From a virus, in the IMG/VR virus record IMGVR_UViG_3300020152_000026, positions 1 to 59,905 of that record: a stretch of DNA of 59,905 nt; one strand, written 5' to 3'. The position numbers and the translations under genes are program-made. Below, in pieces: positions 17,234-27,700 of the stretch. Every line of letters begins with the position of its first letter. Positions within the stretch are counted from its first letter, which is position 1. The notes under the pieces are model-generated. The model was not told where the DNA came from. It saw only the letters and a list, made by a program, of their open reading frames with translations, and ran no database searches.

Positions 17234-18336
17234 TGATGGGCAGTAACCAATTATATTATGACTTAGTAGAAAAAATTGATAAGCTTGAAAAGAAAATAGT
17301 ATCACTTGAACAGAATAACGAAAGTCTTAAAAATAAACTAATTTACAGAGATAAAGAACTGTACGACACACTGTACAACCTTAATAATGATAATTTTTCT
17401 ACTGTTGCACTTTCGGCAGATAAGTATATCCGGGTAGGCAAAGAAGGATATAGGGCAGGGATTGAAGGGGCTAACAGTGCCGATGATATTGTTTTTTGGG
17501 CGGGGCAAAGTAAACCTTCTACAGACTGTCCTTATTATGTGTTGGCTGATGGTACTCTGCACGCTACAAACGCTATTCTAGGGACTAATGGCACTAATGC
17601 TGATGATATGATTGACAACACTTATTTTGAAGCATGGGTAAGTGGCAATAGCGACTATGGCACAGCAGCACAGTTACAATCAAGTGGTGGCAATCTTCTT
17701 CTTAATAATCCAACTTACTATTTATATGCCGCAAATGATTTAGGACAAGGATTCTATGTAAAAAAAGATGGCTCTGCGTATATTTCTAGCGGTGTTACTA
17801 TCGGTGCAGGTGGCTCAGTTATAGCTTCTGAGAGTTATGCTTTTGGTGTAGCTGACGATGCTTACGATGATGCAACGAGTTATGCTGATAATTACGCTGA
17901 TGGAACATATTCAATGATAGGCGCAAAGTTAAAGTCTACAGATGGAAATCTTGTTATTAATAGTACAGTAAGTGGAACGCTTTATTATTTGTATGCTGTA
18001 AAAAATGGTAAAGGCTTTTATATAGACACCAGTGGAAATGCTTTGTTCACAGGTGACATTACAGGCAGTAAACTTTATGGGCTTGGAACGAATAGCGCAT
18101 ATATAATGGTAGGCAACACTGGTTCAAATGCTGACTTATCAGTGTACAAAAATAGCGGAACATATCCAACATTTAGAGTATATGATGGTAGCACATTTAT
18201 AGCACTACAAGCTGGAACTAATGCTGCAATTGCTCCATCAACATTTTTAGAATTGACAAATACAACAGCAATACCACAAGGAACATGGGATTTTCAAGAT
18301 TGTACAGTGACTAACTTATATGCAAAGTACGCATAA
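17233..18336 (+). CDS. tail fibre-like protein
   Basis: The product is 367 residues. Residues about 7-45 form a coiled coil that would trimerise the protein; the rest is beta-rich with the ADGTLHATNA motif and two similar blocks (LYAANDLGQGFYVKKDGSA and LYAVKNGKGFYIDTSGNA). That internal duplication is typical of elongated fibres. Its start overlaps the stop of the nozzle gene, so translation is coupled. Confidence 0.7.
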   Translation: MMGSNQLYYDLVEKIDKLEKKIVSLEQNNESLKNKLIYRDKELYDTLYNLNNDNFSTVALSADKYIRVGKEGYRAGIEGANSADDIVFWAGQSKPSTDCPYYVLADGTLHATNAILGTNGTNADDMIDNTYFEAWVSGNSDYGTAAQLQSSGGNLLLNNPTYYLYAANDLGQGFYVKKDGSAYISSGVTIGAGGSVIASESYAFGVADDAYDDATSYADNYADGTYSMIGAKLKSTDGNLVINSTVSGTLYYLYAVKNGKGFYIDTSGNALFTGDITGSKLYGLGTNSAYIMVGNTGSNADLSVYKNSGTYPTFRVYDGSTFIALQAGTNAAIAPSTFLELTNTTAIPQGTWDFQDCTVTNLYAKYA

Positions 18337-18348
18337 GGAGTTGATTTT

Positions 18349-19047
18349 ATGGCTATAACATTAGAACAAACTGACAGAACTCCAAACAGCGTTACTTTTA
18401 GCGTTAGTGGAATTACTGATAATAGAAGCACTCTAATCTGGCATGTATTAAACCAAGAATGGATTACACTTACAGAAGCATACGACACGCTATACATTAG
18501 GAATTATTCTACTTCTGGCGGTGATAACGGTACAATAACAGTCGTGTTTTGGGACACTAGAGTTGGATTGAATGATTATGACAATGAATTATATTGGTAT
18601 GATAGTGATTACAATTTAAAGTGTTGGGATTTTGCAGTAGTAAATGTTTCAGGTGGAGTAAATACCGATGTTGAATACATTACCACAATAGTTGAATTAT
18701 TTTGGGATAATACTTCAACAAAGTTAACGGATGGTGATTTTGATATGACGTTAGCGGATCAAATACGTTTCCAATGGTTTGCTTGTTATATGCAGGCGTG
18801 GATAGGGCTTATTGATAATGTATGGTCAATATATACTGATATATTATACGGCGAAGATATGCGAGAAGCAGCACAAAAAATATATGATACTGCTTATGGC
18901 TTATCATCTACAAAACTACCAAATAGGAGTACGGTGTTAAGTAATATGGGAGATATACTTGACGAAGCATATAAAGATACTTCTGTCTATTCAACCCATT
19001 TAAATGGTATTAAGAACGCAATAAACAATTTTAATTTGAAACAATAA
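18349..19047 (+). CDS. virion-associated protein, hypothetical
   Basis: The product is 232 residues. The N-terminal 100 residues are beta-rich with many aromatic residues (IWHVLNQEWITL, ELYWYDSD); the C-terminal half is helical. It follows two fibre genes and precedes a small coiled-coil gene, so it may be a fibre accessory or chaperone. No family is recognised. Confidence 0.6.
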   Translation: MAITLEQTDRTPNSVTFSVSGITDNRSTLIWHVLNQEWITLTEAYDTLYIRNYSTSGGDNGTITVVFWDTRVGLNDYDNELYWYDSDYNLKCWDFAVVNVSGGVNTDVEYITTIVELFWDNTSTKLTDGDFDMTLADQIRFQWFACYMQAWIGLIDNVWSIYTDILYGEDMREAAQKIYDTAYGLSSTKLPNRSTVLSNMGDILDEAYKDTSVYSTHLNGIKNAINNFNLKQ

Positions 19048-19064
19048 GAAAGGGTGATTAACAC

Positions 19065-19328
19065 ATGGAAATTAAGATAAATAGTAAAAATGTTCGTGCA
19101 GCAGGAAACAAGATAATCATTACAAAACAGCAAGAGGAAGTTTTAACATTAGAAGATTTAGAGAATGCAAAGGTAAATTTACAGCGGCAAAACAAACAGA
19201 TTGTACAGCAAATGAACAGGCTTAAAGAACAATACGATTCTTTTTGTACTCAAATTGTAGATGTTGATGATATGATTAAAAAGTTGTCAAGCGAAGAAGA
19301 AATATTACCGGAAATACCAAAAGAATAG
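19065..19328 (+). CDS. small coiled-coil protein, hypothetical
   Basis: The product is 87 residues with a long coiled coil at about 30-65 (LEDLENAKVNLQRQ). AAAGGGTGATT precedes the ATG. It is the last plus-strand gene before the reverse-oriented cargo gene, and its stop lies inside a bidirectional terminator. It could be a fibre chaperone; there is no direct evidence. Confidence 0.6.
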   Translation: MEIKINSKNVRAAGNKIIITKQQEEVLTLEDLENAKVNLQRQNKQIVQQMNRLKEQYDSFCTQIVDVDDMIKKLSSEEEILPEIPKE

Positions 19329-19354
19329 CAGGAGTCTAATTCTCCTGCTTTTTT
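19327..19354. terminator. bidirectional terminator
   Basis: AGCAGGAG (19327-19334) and CTCCTGCT (19342-19349) form a perfect stem flanked by A- and T-rich tracts, so it serves both the plus-strand tail operon and the converging cargo gene. Confidence 0.85.
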
Positions 19355-19953
19355 AATAATTGTAGTATGGTGTTTTTGAAATATTCATACTCAATATAAA
19401 ATCTATTGGATATATGTTTATTTGGGATATTATCAAAACTTTCTTTATATATTACAACTGGTTGTTCTTTTTTATCTTTGTTGTAATGCGTTATAATTAA
19501 AGTATTTGAACTGGTATCATAATCTATTTGAAAAGGGTACTCACTAGTACAAAACTTATTTATTTCTACAATCTCAATATGCTCTATACCATCAATATCT
19601 ACAAGCATTACACCATCTTTTTCATAAGGTATTGGTATAGTTTGTTTTGGCTTATTATTGCTACTGTTTGAATTTTGAACTGATGTTTTTACTATTTCTG
19701 CTTGATTTAACTTTGCATTCCAGTTAAGCTGAACTCCTAAAATATCAGACACTTTGCGAAGTGGTATATAGGTACTACCTTGATAATTTAGTAATGGCTG
19801 TTCGGTATCATTGTATTCTGTGCCATCTACTAATAGCTTATAGTCAGCTAATTGCAATACATACTCTTTAACCTCTGCATAAATCGGTACTACTGTAAAA
19901 ACTAATGCGCCAAGGATAAAACCAATTAATAATTGTTTGCTTTTGTAAAACAT
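19336..19953 (-). CDS. secreted protein with copper amine oxidase N-terminal-type domain (cargo gene)
   Basis: The product is 205 residues. A signal peptide is obvious (basic start, hydrophobic stretch LLIGFILGALVFTVVP, then YAEVKE). Residues about 37-85 match the copper amine oxidase N-terminal domain, with LLVDGTEY...PLLNYQGSTYIPLRKVSDILGVQLNWN. The C-terminal part is not recognised. Such domains are common on surface proteins of Clostridia and Paenibacillus. It is reversed relative to the surrounding late operon and has its own promoter, ribosome site (TGGAGG) and terminator, so it is probably expressed in the lysogen at the cell surface. A protective or host-modifying role is inferred only. 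Confidence 0.8.
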   Translation of the reverse strand: MFYKSKQLLIGFILGALVFTVVPIYAEVKEYVLQLADYKLLVDGTEYNDTEQPLLNYQGSTYIPLRKVSDILGVQLNWNAKLNQAEIVKTSVQNSNSSNNKPKQTIPIPYEKDGVMLVDIDGIEHIEIVEINKFCTSEYPFQIDYDTSSNTLIITHYNKDKKEQPVVIYKESFDNIPNKHISNRFYIEYEYFKNTILQLLKKQEN

Positions 19954-20017
19954 AACAAGACCTCCAACAATAAATTTTGTTATTCGATATTATACACCAA
20001 AATGTAAAATAAATACA
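19954..20017 (-). promoter_or_regulatory. cargo gene promoter
   Basis: On the minus strand a perfect TATAAT lies at 19994-19989, 36 bases before the start codon, with a weak -35 region (TGTATT, 17-base spacer). This would let the cargo gene be read independently of the late genes. Confidence 0.55.
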
Positions 20018-20028
20018 GTGTTTTTTAC

Positions 20029-20055
20029 AGCACTCTTAATAGGGTGCTTTTTTAT
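20029..20055 (+). terminator. terminator-like hairpin upstream of the ejection protein gene
   Basis: AGCACTCT (20029-20036) pairs with AGGGTGCT (20041-20048), followed by TTTTTTA. It resembles the hairpins at 1994 and 10554. Confidence 0.65.
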
Positions 20056-20075
20056 TTTGAAAGGAGTGATTCATA

Positions 20076-21698
20076 ATGGCAAAATCTCCATACGATAGCA
20101 TGTCACTTGATGAATTAAGTATGTATATTGGCAATAAGAATAAGGCAAAAGACATTTATAGTAGCACAGGTGGTTGGGATAGTGACGAGCAAAAGAAGTT
20201 GTCACAAGATAACGCAGCAATAAGAAATAAATACGGTCTATCTGATGATCTCGACATCGGAACATTGAACAATATGTTTAGTAATAGGGTAAATTCTTAT
20301 GACCCGAAAAGCAATCAAATATCTTCTTACGATAGCTTTAAAAGTGGCGGCAATAACTCTTTTAGCAATACGTTAAGCAAAAGCACAAACGGAGTTGGCG
20401 GCGGTGGATTTACCGGGGCAAACTTTCAAGTAAAGAATGAACCTGTTAAAACCGAATGGAACGCACAACTTCACAGAGGAATGGATGGAAGGGAAAAAGC
20501 AATATTTGATGATGATTTTGTCAATGGCATTACAAACAATCCTCTTGTAAAAGGTATGCAGCAAAACTACTATGACCAAGGCGAAAAGGCTTATAAGTCA
20601 AATATGGCAGGAATTAATTCATACACTGGCGGTAAAAATACATGGTCAGAGAGAATTGCAGCTGATTCAAGAAATGACTATAATAAACAGGCTGCTAATG
20701 TTGTTCCAATGTACGCACAAATGGGATTAGATGCAATGCGTGACTTTACAACTGACACAGCAGGACTTGATTCAGAATATTATAACAGATATACAGGGCA
20801 ACAGGCTAGAAATGATGCTCTTGACCAACAAAAATTCATGAATGACCTTGCAGTATCAGAGTTAATGGGCGGTGCTACTTACGGATTAAGGGCAAGTCAA
20901 AACCCATATTTAAATGCTGATGGTACAGTAAAAGGCAGTTATATAGATCAAGACTTTGGCACGATGATTGCTAATCTTAACCCTAATGATTCAGCTTATG
21001 ACCAAAGAAAATATCAACTCGAACAGGCTAGATTTGCTAAAGTGCAAGACCCAAGATATTCACAATTTGCAAATGGTGTTGTTGCTCCTGTTTCTGCTGC
21101 TCCTATATATGCGGCTAATCCAGAAAACCCCGATAACCAATTAAAGTTAATAACTAATGCGTTAACAAAAGAATACGGACCGCAAGAATATCAAGCTAAG
21201 ATTGCAGCGCAGAACATAGCAAACGAGGGCGGCACATTGCAAAATGAATGGTATCCTAAATTAACACAAGCTGAAATTGATACAGCCTACGGTGATTTAG
21301 CTGTCAAGAAACAAAATGCCAATACTGCTTCATATAGTGCGAGAAAGTCAGGTAGTGGCGGTGGAAGTAGCGGATTAACTCCATATCAACAATTACAATT
21401 CAATGAAAAACAATTAGCAGCAAGAGATAAGAAAGTTGGCAGTTATGTAGATCAGATGGAAAAGTTATTTGTTAAAAAGGGAATGGCAAAGAATGAATTT
21501 ACCGGAGAATATGAACCTACTGGTGAAATGGTTGTAGATAATGCAGGAGCTGAAAGATATGTACAAAACCTATATGACAAAGGATTGATAACAGGTGATG
21601 AAGCAACATATTTAGCAGGCGCATATAACCTTGACATACGAGGCGAAACGGATATTGGACCTTCAGGATATGATAATCAAATTCTTGCAGGACACTAA
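20076..21698 (+). CDS. internal virion (ejection) protein, hypothetical
   Basis: The product is 540 residues: Asn/Gly/Ser-rich low-complexity sequence, then long alpha-helical regions with no membrane segment or enzyme motif. It is immediately upstream of the giant polyvalent gene, the normal place for a podovirus ejection protein that travels with the DNA into the cell. A Gly/Ser-rich linker lies around residues 425-440. The assignment is from position and composition, not a family signature. Confidence 0.6.
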   Translation: MAKSPYDSMSLDELSMYIGNKNKAKDIYSSTGGWDSDEQKKLSQDNAAIRNKYGLSDDLDIGTLNNMFSNRVNSYDPKSNQISSYDSFKSGGNNSFSNTLSKSTNGVGGGGFTGANFQVKNEPVKTEWNAQLHRGMDGREKAIFDDDFVNGITNNPLVKGMQQNYYDQGEKAYKSNMAGINSYTGGKNTWSERIAADSRNDYNKQAANVVPMYAQMGLDAMRDFTTDTAGLDSEYYNRYTGQQARNDALDQQKFMNDLAVSELMGGATYGLRASQNPYLNADGTVKGSYIDQDFGTMIANLNPNDSAYDQRKYQLEQARFAKVQDPRYSQFANGVVAPVSAAPIYAANPENPDNQLKLITNALTKEYGPQEYQAKIAAQNIANEGGTLQNEWYPKLTQAEIDTAYGDLAVKKQNANTASYSARKSGSGGGSSGLTPYQQLQFNEKQLAARDKKVGSYVDQMEKLFVKKGMAKNEFTGEYEPTGEMVVDNAGAERYVQNLYDKGLITGDEATYLAGAYNLDIRGETDIGPSGYDNQILAGH

Positions 21699-21710
21699 GG
21701 AGATGGTGAG

Positions 21711-24700
21711 ATGGCTATTATATTAAGAAATAGCAATATATCTAAATCGGAAGAATCTCGCAGAAGAAAAGAAGCGCAACAAAGAGAAGTTGAAGCTATA
21801 AATAGACAAAGGGCTGCCGAAGAAAAATCTGTTCAACCTGCAACTGAAGGGTTCGGAGATTTTAGAAGTGTAGAAAGACAGATCAAGCCTAAACCTGTAC
21901 TTACTAAGCCCATAGAACCGCAACCGTTAATAAAGCCGGACATTGTTCCGGCTTCTTCTAATAGTGTAGGCTTTGGAGATTTTAGACAATCTGAAAGACA
22001 AGCACCTTCTGTTTATGATATTCCTATAAGCGAGTTGATGAACAAGAAAGTTGATTTATCACAATTGCCTGGCAAACAACAACCGACAAGACCAATACAA
22101 TTCACAGAATCGGATATAAAAAATCCTGCTTTATATACTTTGGCAAAAGCACTTCAAGGCGGTATGCAAACAGGTTACGGAATACTAGGCGCACAAGAAG
22201 CATTAAAAGATACTGTACAGGACATTGCTTCAAGAGTAACAGGCATTAAACCACAGCCGGTAAACAATCAATTTAAACTGTATCCCGATGCAAATGATTT
22301 GATGAAAACAACTGAAGAATACAATCAGAATCTTGCAAAAGCAGAAGATCAATATGCTTCGGGTGGTCAAAAACTTTACGGAAATATTGTGAGTGGTACA
22401 ACTGCAATGATACCTACACTTGCTATGTCAGCAGTAAACCCAGCCGCAGGATTAGCTTCAACTGGAATAACAGCAGGTGGGGCAGGTGCAAGACAAGCTA
22501 AAAATGAAGGTGCTAACCCATATCAAGCACTTGCGTACGGTGCTTTAACAGGTGCAAAAGAAGCAGCAACAGAAAAGCTATTCGGCTTAAATATGCCATT
22601 CATGAAAGGTTCTCTTGATAATGTAATCGAGGGCGCAATTAAAGGCGGTATTAAATCACAAGCAGGACAAGCACTTACTAAGTATGTTACTGGTATGGTA
22701 GGCGAAGGTTCGGAAGAAGTTATTTCAAGTTTGGTAGAACCATGGTTGCAAAAAATGACTTATAATCCTAATGCAAAAGTTGATTATAGCGGATTGTTAA
22801 ATGATTTCCTTGTCGGTGCTGGCGTATCTGGAGTATTAGGCGCACCTGGTACGGTTATTGATGTAGCAAATAGTAGACAACAATCTACACCTACAGTAAA
22901 TGCACAACCAACCATTCAGCGGCCTACGGAACAACAACCAACACCGCAACAGCCTATTATTAAATCACCTGTACAGAATGTACAGCCTACAAAACAACAA
23001 TCTACGGTTGGTATAGTTGGAAAGTCTACCCCTGTAAATGCTGAATCACGAATTAATAAGGCTATAGAAAATCAACAGAGAGTTATCGAGGACTTGCAGA
23101 ATCAGAATCTTACTTATGGTATTGATGTAACCCAAAGAATGGATTTAGCAAACCGTAACTTATCAAGGTTAAATAATCTGCTTCAACAGGAACAGAAAAG
23201 AAAAGAACAGGCAAAAGTTGATATGCAAAACCGCATAAAGGAATCGGAAGAATATAATCGTTTTGTCAATGGTGGATTGCCTAATGTAATTGAGAACACA
23301 AATGTTAACGTGCAAAACAAACCTATTCCACAAGTTAATATAAAGCCTACAGAACAATTTGAACCTTCCAAACCTGTAACTGTGTTACCTTCAACAAAAA
23401 GTCAGGCACAGGACAAAATAATAACTTCTGATGATACTATGATTCCTTCTAGAATAACAAATCAAGGTGGATTAATAACCGTTGAAAAATCAGACAATCC
23501 ATTATTTTATACCAAAAATAATAGTAACAATGAAATTGAGTTGTACCCCGACAAAATTATTTCTGATGTTCGTATGGAACCGCAGTTTACGGAATGGTTT
23601 GATATTTCAAGGAATGATAATTCTGATAAAGTCAGCGTTGTTTCGCCTGCTATTTTAAAATACAATCCTGCTACAAGGCAATATGAGTTTATTAATAAGG
23701 GTAAAATTGCAATAGGTGAGAATACAAATACTAAGCCTACGCAGCAAATTAAACTTTCTGAACAAACAAACATACTGCCTGTTACTGAAAATCAAGCAGA
23801 AGGGCAAATAAACGCTTCTGAAACGATCAATGTTCAAATGCAACAACCAATACCACAACAGCCAACCAAAATACAGCAACCACCAATGATTAATGCTAAA
23901 ACAGAGCAGCCTAGGAAAATTAAAAACTATAAATCCATTGCAAATCCTATTCAAAGAATATCAGAGTTTAGTAGTGATGTTTCAAAAGGCGAGTTGGTTG
24001 ATGTTGATACAGTTGTACAGGAATCTAATTATGTAATGGACAACGAAGAACCTATAAAATCCGAATTGAGTAAATTAAAGGTTGCCGAGCTGTCCAAAAT
24101 GATTCCTGTTATGCAGAGGTCATATTTAACCAAGAAAGATGAATTTGTTAATAAGATATATGATAATATGTTATCACGGTTATATTATAATGCTTCTGGT
24201 GAAAACTCTATCACTTATGGTTTTGGTAGTGGTTCCTATTCTGATGTTGTAAGAAATAAAATTAAAACTTCTTTAACAGAATTGACACCTGAGAAACTTA
24301 ATAATATTTTGAGTAATAACAACGCTGAGTATAGCGAAATGCAAAATAGAAAAACTTCATATTTTGAAGGTCTAAAGAACCCTAAAACACTCGAAGATTT
24401 TCAAAATAAAAAGCGAGTTTTAAAACTCACTCAGGAAGAACAAGACGTATACGAAAACCTTCTTGCTGATAGAAATAAAAAAGAACGTGAAGCAAAATCA
24501 GTCAAAGATAAAGAGCGCAAGGCTGAAAAAGCTTCACAAGTTGTTGGCGATACCGATAAATATAATATTGAAAAATCAACACACAGCAAAACAGGTGAAG
24601 ATGTTTGGGTGGTTACTCTTAATGATAGAATTGACAAAGACGAATGGACAAGTATTAACAGTGCAATGAAATCTTTAGGTGGTAATTATTGGCGAGGTAA

Positions 24701-27700
24701 CAAAGGGTGGAATTTCAAGGTTGACCCTACAGACAAATTGCAAGGCAATATTAAAACTCAACTTGAAGAAAAGCAGGAACTTACAAAAGAAAAAAGAGTT
24801 GAGAAGCTTAGGCAAGTAGCTGAAAATATGCAGGACACTATTGATGATAAATTTTCCGACAGATTGGTTAATACAGCTAGAAGGGCAAGAATGGCGGCAA
24901 GCGCAGAAGCAGATGGGGAATATTTGCAGCGTATACAACAAACTCTTCATAATATTGCTGATGCTATAGAATCAGGAGAAGTTAAACTGCTTGATAACAT
25001 TGATTCTAAGGCACAAGTTGAAACACTTGAGCATACTTTGTCTACTGCTAAGTACACAAGAATCCAAGCTGAACAAAAGAAAATGCGTGAAGAAAAGATT
25101 AATGATTATACCATTAGCGAATATTATCAAGAGCAAAAAAGCAAACCATATTCAAATGATGATATTCGACACGCTTCATTGCCACTTACTGAAATTAATG
25201 TTGATACTCTCAAACGCTTTATTCAAGAAATTAAAGGTAAAAAAGGATTTGTACTAATTGCAAATCGTTTATCAAAATTGGTTACCAAAGCAGATAAAGA
25301 CGGATATGTAGATGTTACTGAATACATTGACGAGATTGAAAAGATTATAAAAAATTCAAATGATGTTGCTAGTTATTGGGAAAGCACATTAGCCGAAAGA
25401 AAACGTTTAGCGAGAATGGGGATTGAATCAGACGAAGAATTAAGGGCATATTTAAGAGAGTATTTGCAGTATAGAGCAGGGAAAAGACAAAAGACTAGTG
25501 ACGAGATTGTAAAAGAAAAACAAAGGCAATTGATTGGCAGAAAGATTGAAGGTTACTTCCCTACCCCTGCAAAAGTGATTAATAAAATGCTTGAATATGC
25601 TGATATTAAAGAATCTGATACCGTATTAGAACCTTCGGCAGGACAGGGACATATTGTTGACGAAGTAAGAAAGGTTAGTCAAAATATAGATGTTGCAGAG
25701 TTTGACCCTTCTAACCGTGAAATATTAGAAATTAAAAAGTATAATGTTGTTGGCAATGATGCACTTTCTATTGACAAGCAATACAATAAAATTGTTATGA
25801 ATCCACCGTTTGAAAAGAATCAAGATATAAAGCACGTTCGTTATGCTTATGATAATAATCTTAAATCTGGTGGGCGATTAGTTGCTATTATGAGTGAACA
25901 TCCGTTTTTTGCTAACGACAAAGAATCTATTGCTTTTCGTGAATGGTTGGAAAGTGTTGGCGGTACTTCTGAAAAGTTACCGGAAGGAAGCTTTAAAGAA
26001 TCTGATAGGTCAACAGGAGTAAATACAAGGTTGGTCGTTATAGATAAACAGACACAACAAGCTGAAAGTACCGAACAAGCAACAGAACAAACTAACCAAA
26101 CTATACCGATTGACGATAGAAATTTTGATAATGTCGGCAGCAGAAAGGTTACGGCAATTCAACATGAGAATCCAGAACTAAAGCCATATATTCAAACTGA
26201 AGCTAAAAGGCTTTTGACTGAACTCAAAAATACTATAAAAGGCGAAAAAACAATTGGTGAGAATGAACAAGGCGAAACTACTTATCAAGGCGGTGTTAAA
26301 AGGCAAACATCAAAATCAATAGAAAGAATACTGGAATTAGAATCAAAACCGAGCTATGCAGAGATTGAAGATTCGCTTAATAGATTGCTTCATAATCAAG
26401 GTCAAGAAAACATTGCACTTGCAAAAAGGATTGAATTGGTTATTGATGATAATTTAAGTGAAGGCACTGTATCGCTTGAAGGTGTAGAAATTAAGCCGAA
26501 CAATGAGTATGTTTCTTTAAAAGGAAAAACAGCAGAAGAACCGACACTTACAGATGATGATTTACCTGTGATTGATAATTTTGTTAAACCACGCACACAA
26601 TCAAAAGGTTCTGTAGCTTTCAAAGGATTATCAGAATGGAAACAAGCTAGGAAAGAAGGTAAAATAGATCAAATAGAAAGACCTTCAGATATTATAAAAG
26701 AAATAGAGAAATTTTTGAAAGTACCAATAAGCAAAGGAAAAGTAACCAAGAGAAATGCATTAGGTATATTTAAAGTTCACCCTGAAACTGTCAGAATAAA
26801 ATTAACCAATGACCTTCCTGTTGTTTCGCATGAAGTCGGACACTATCTTGACAAACAATTCAAGCTGCAAAAAGCTTCCAATATCAATGAGGTTATTGGT
26901 TTGTTGCCTGATGATTTTGCTAGTTTGTATAAAGATTCAGAGATACCGGGTGAAGCTGTTGCTGAATTTGTCAGAATGTATTTACTTGATAAAGATAATG
27001 CCCAGCAGCAAGCACCGATGTTCTATTATGAATTTATAAATGCTCTTGATTCACAGACATTAAAATTCATTGACATAGCAGCTAACAGTATACAAAGTTA
27101 TATGAGTGCATCAAATATTGAGAAAAGTAAATCATTTATTAAATCGAGGACTGAAACTAATAAAAACAATAGTGTATCGGATATGTTTGATAAAATCTAT
27201 ACTAGAGTATTTGATGATCTAAACCCCATACAACTATTTGCAAAAGCCGTAGAAATGAAAAAAGATAATAAATTGACAGGAGCAAATAACCCTTATATCA
27301 TGGCTTTAAATAGTCGAGGTTCCGACATAATCGCTAATACTATTGCTACAGAAAGATTCATTGATTCAAAAGGTAATGTTATAGGAAAGTCGTTAAAAGA
27401 AATATTAGAGCCTATTCAAAATAAGAAATATAAAGACTTTACTAATTACCTTGTCAATAAACATGCGGTTGAATGGCTGACACCTGATGAAAACGGAAAT
27501 ACAAAAAGAGTATTTGCTGATAATACACTGAATAATTTAGAATCTGTACAAGAATCTGTGAAGTATTACGAAGAAAACTATCCAGAATTTATTGCTGTAG
27601 CAAATGAACTATACGAATATCAAAATAACTTACTTGATAAATGGTTAGTTGAAACTGGACTTTTACCAAAAGATGTAGCCGACACGCTGAAAGAAAAATA

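Noticed and set aside
25166-25172. TTCGACA (Spo0A-box-like) within the giant gene
   Set aside because: A single 7-base site within coding sequence is expected by chance in a genome of this size.
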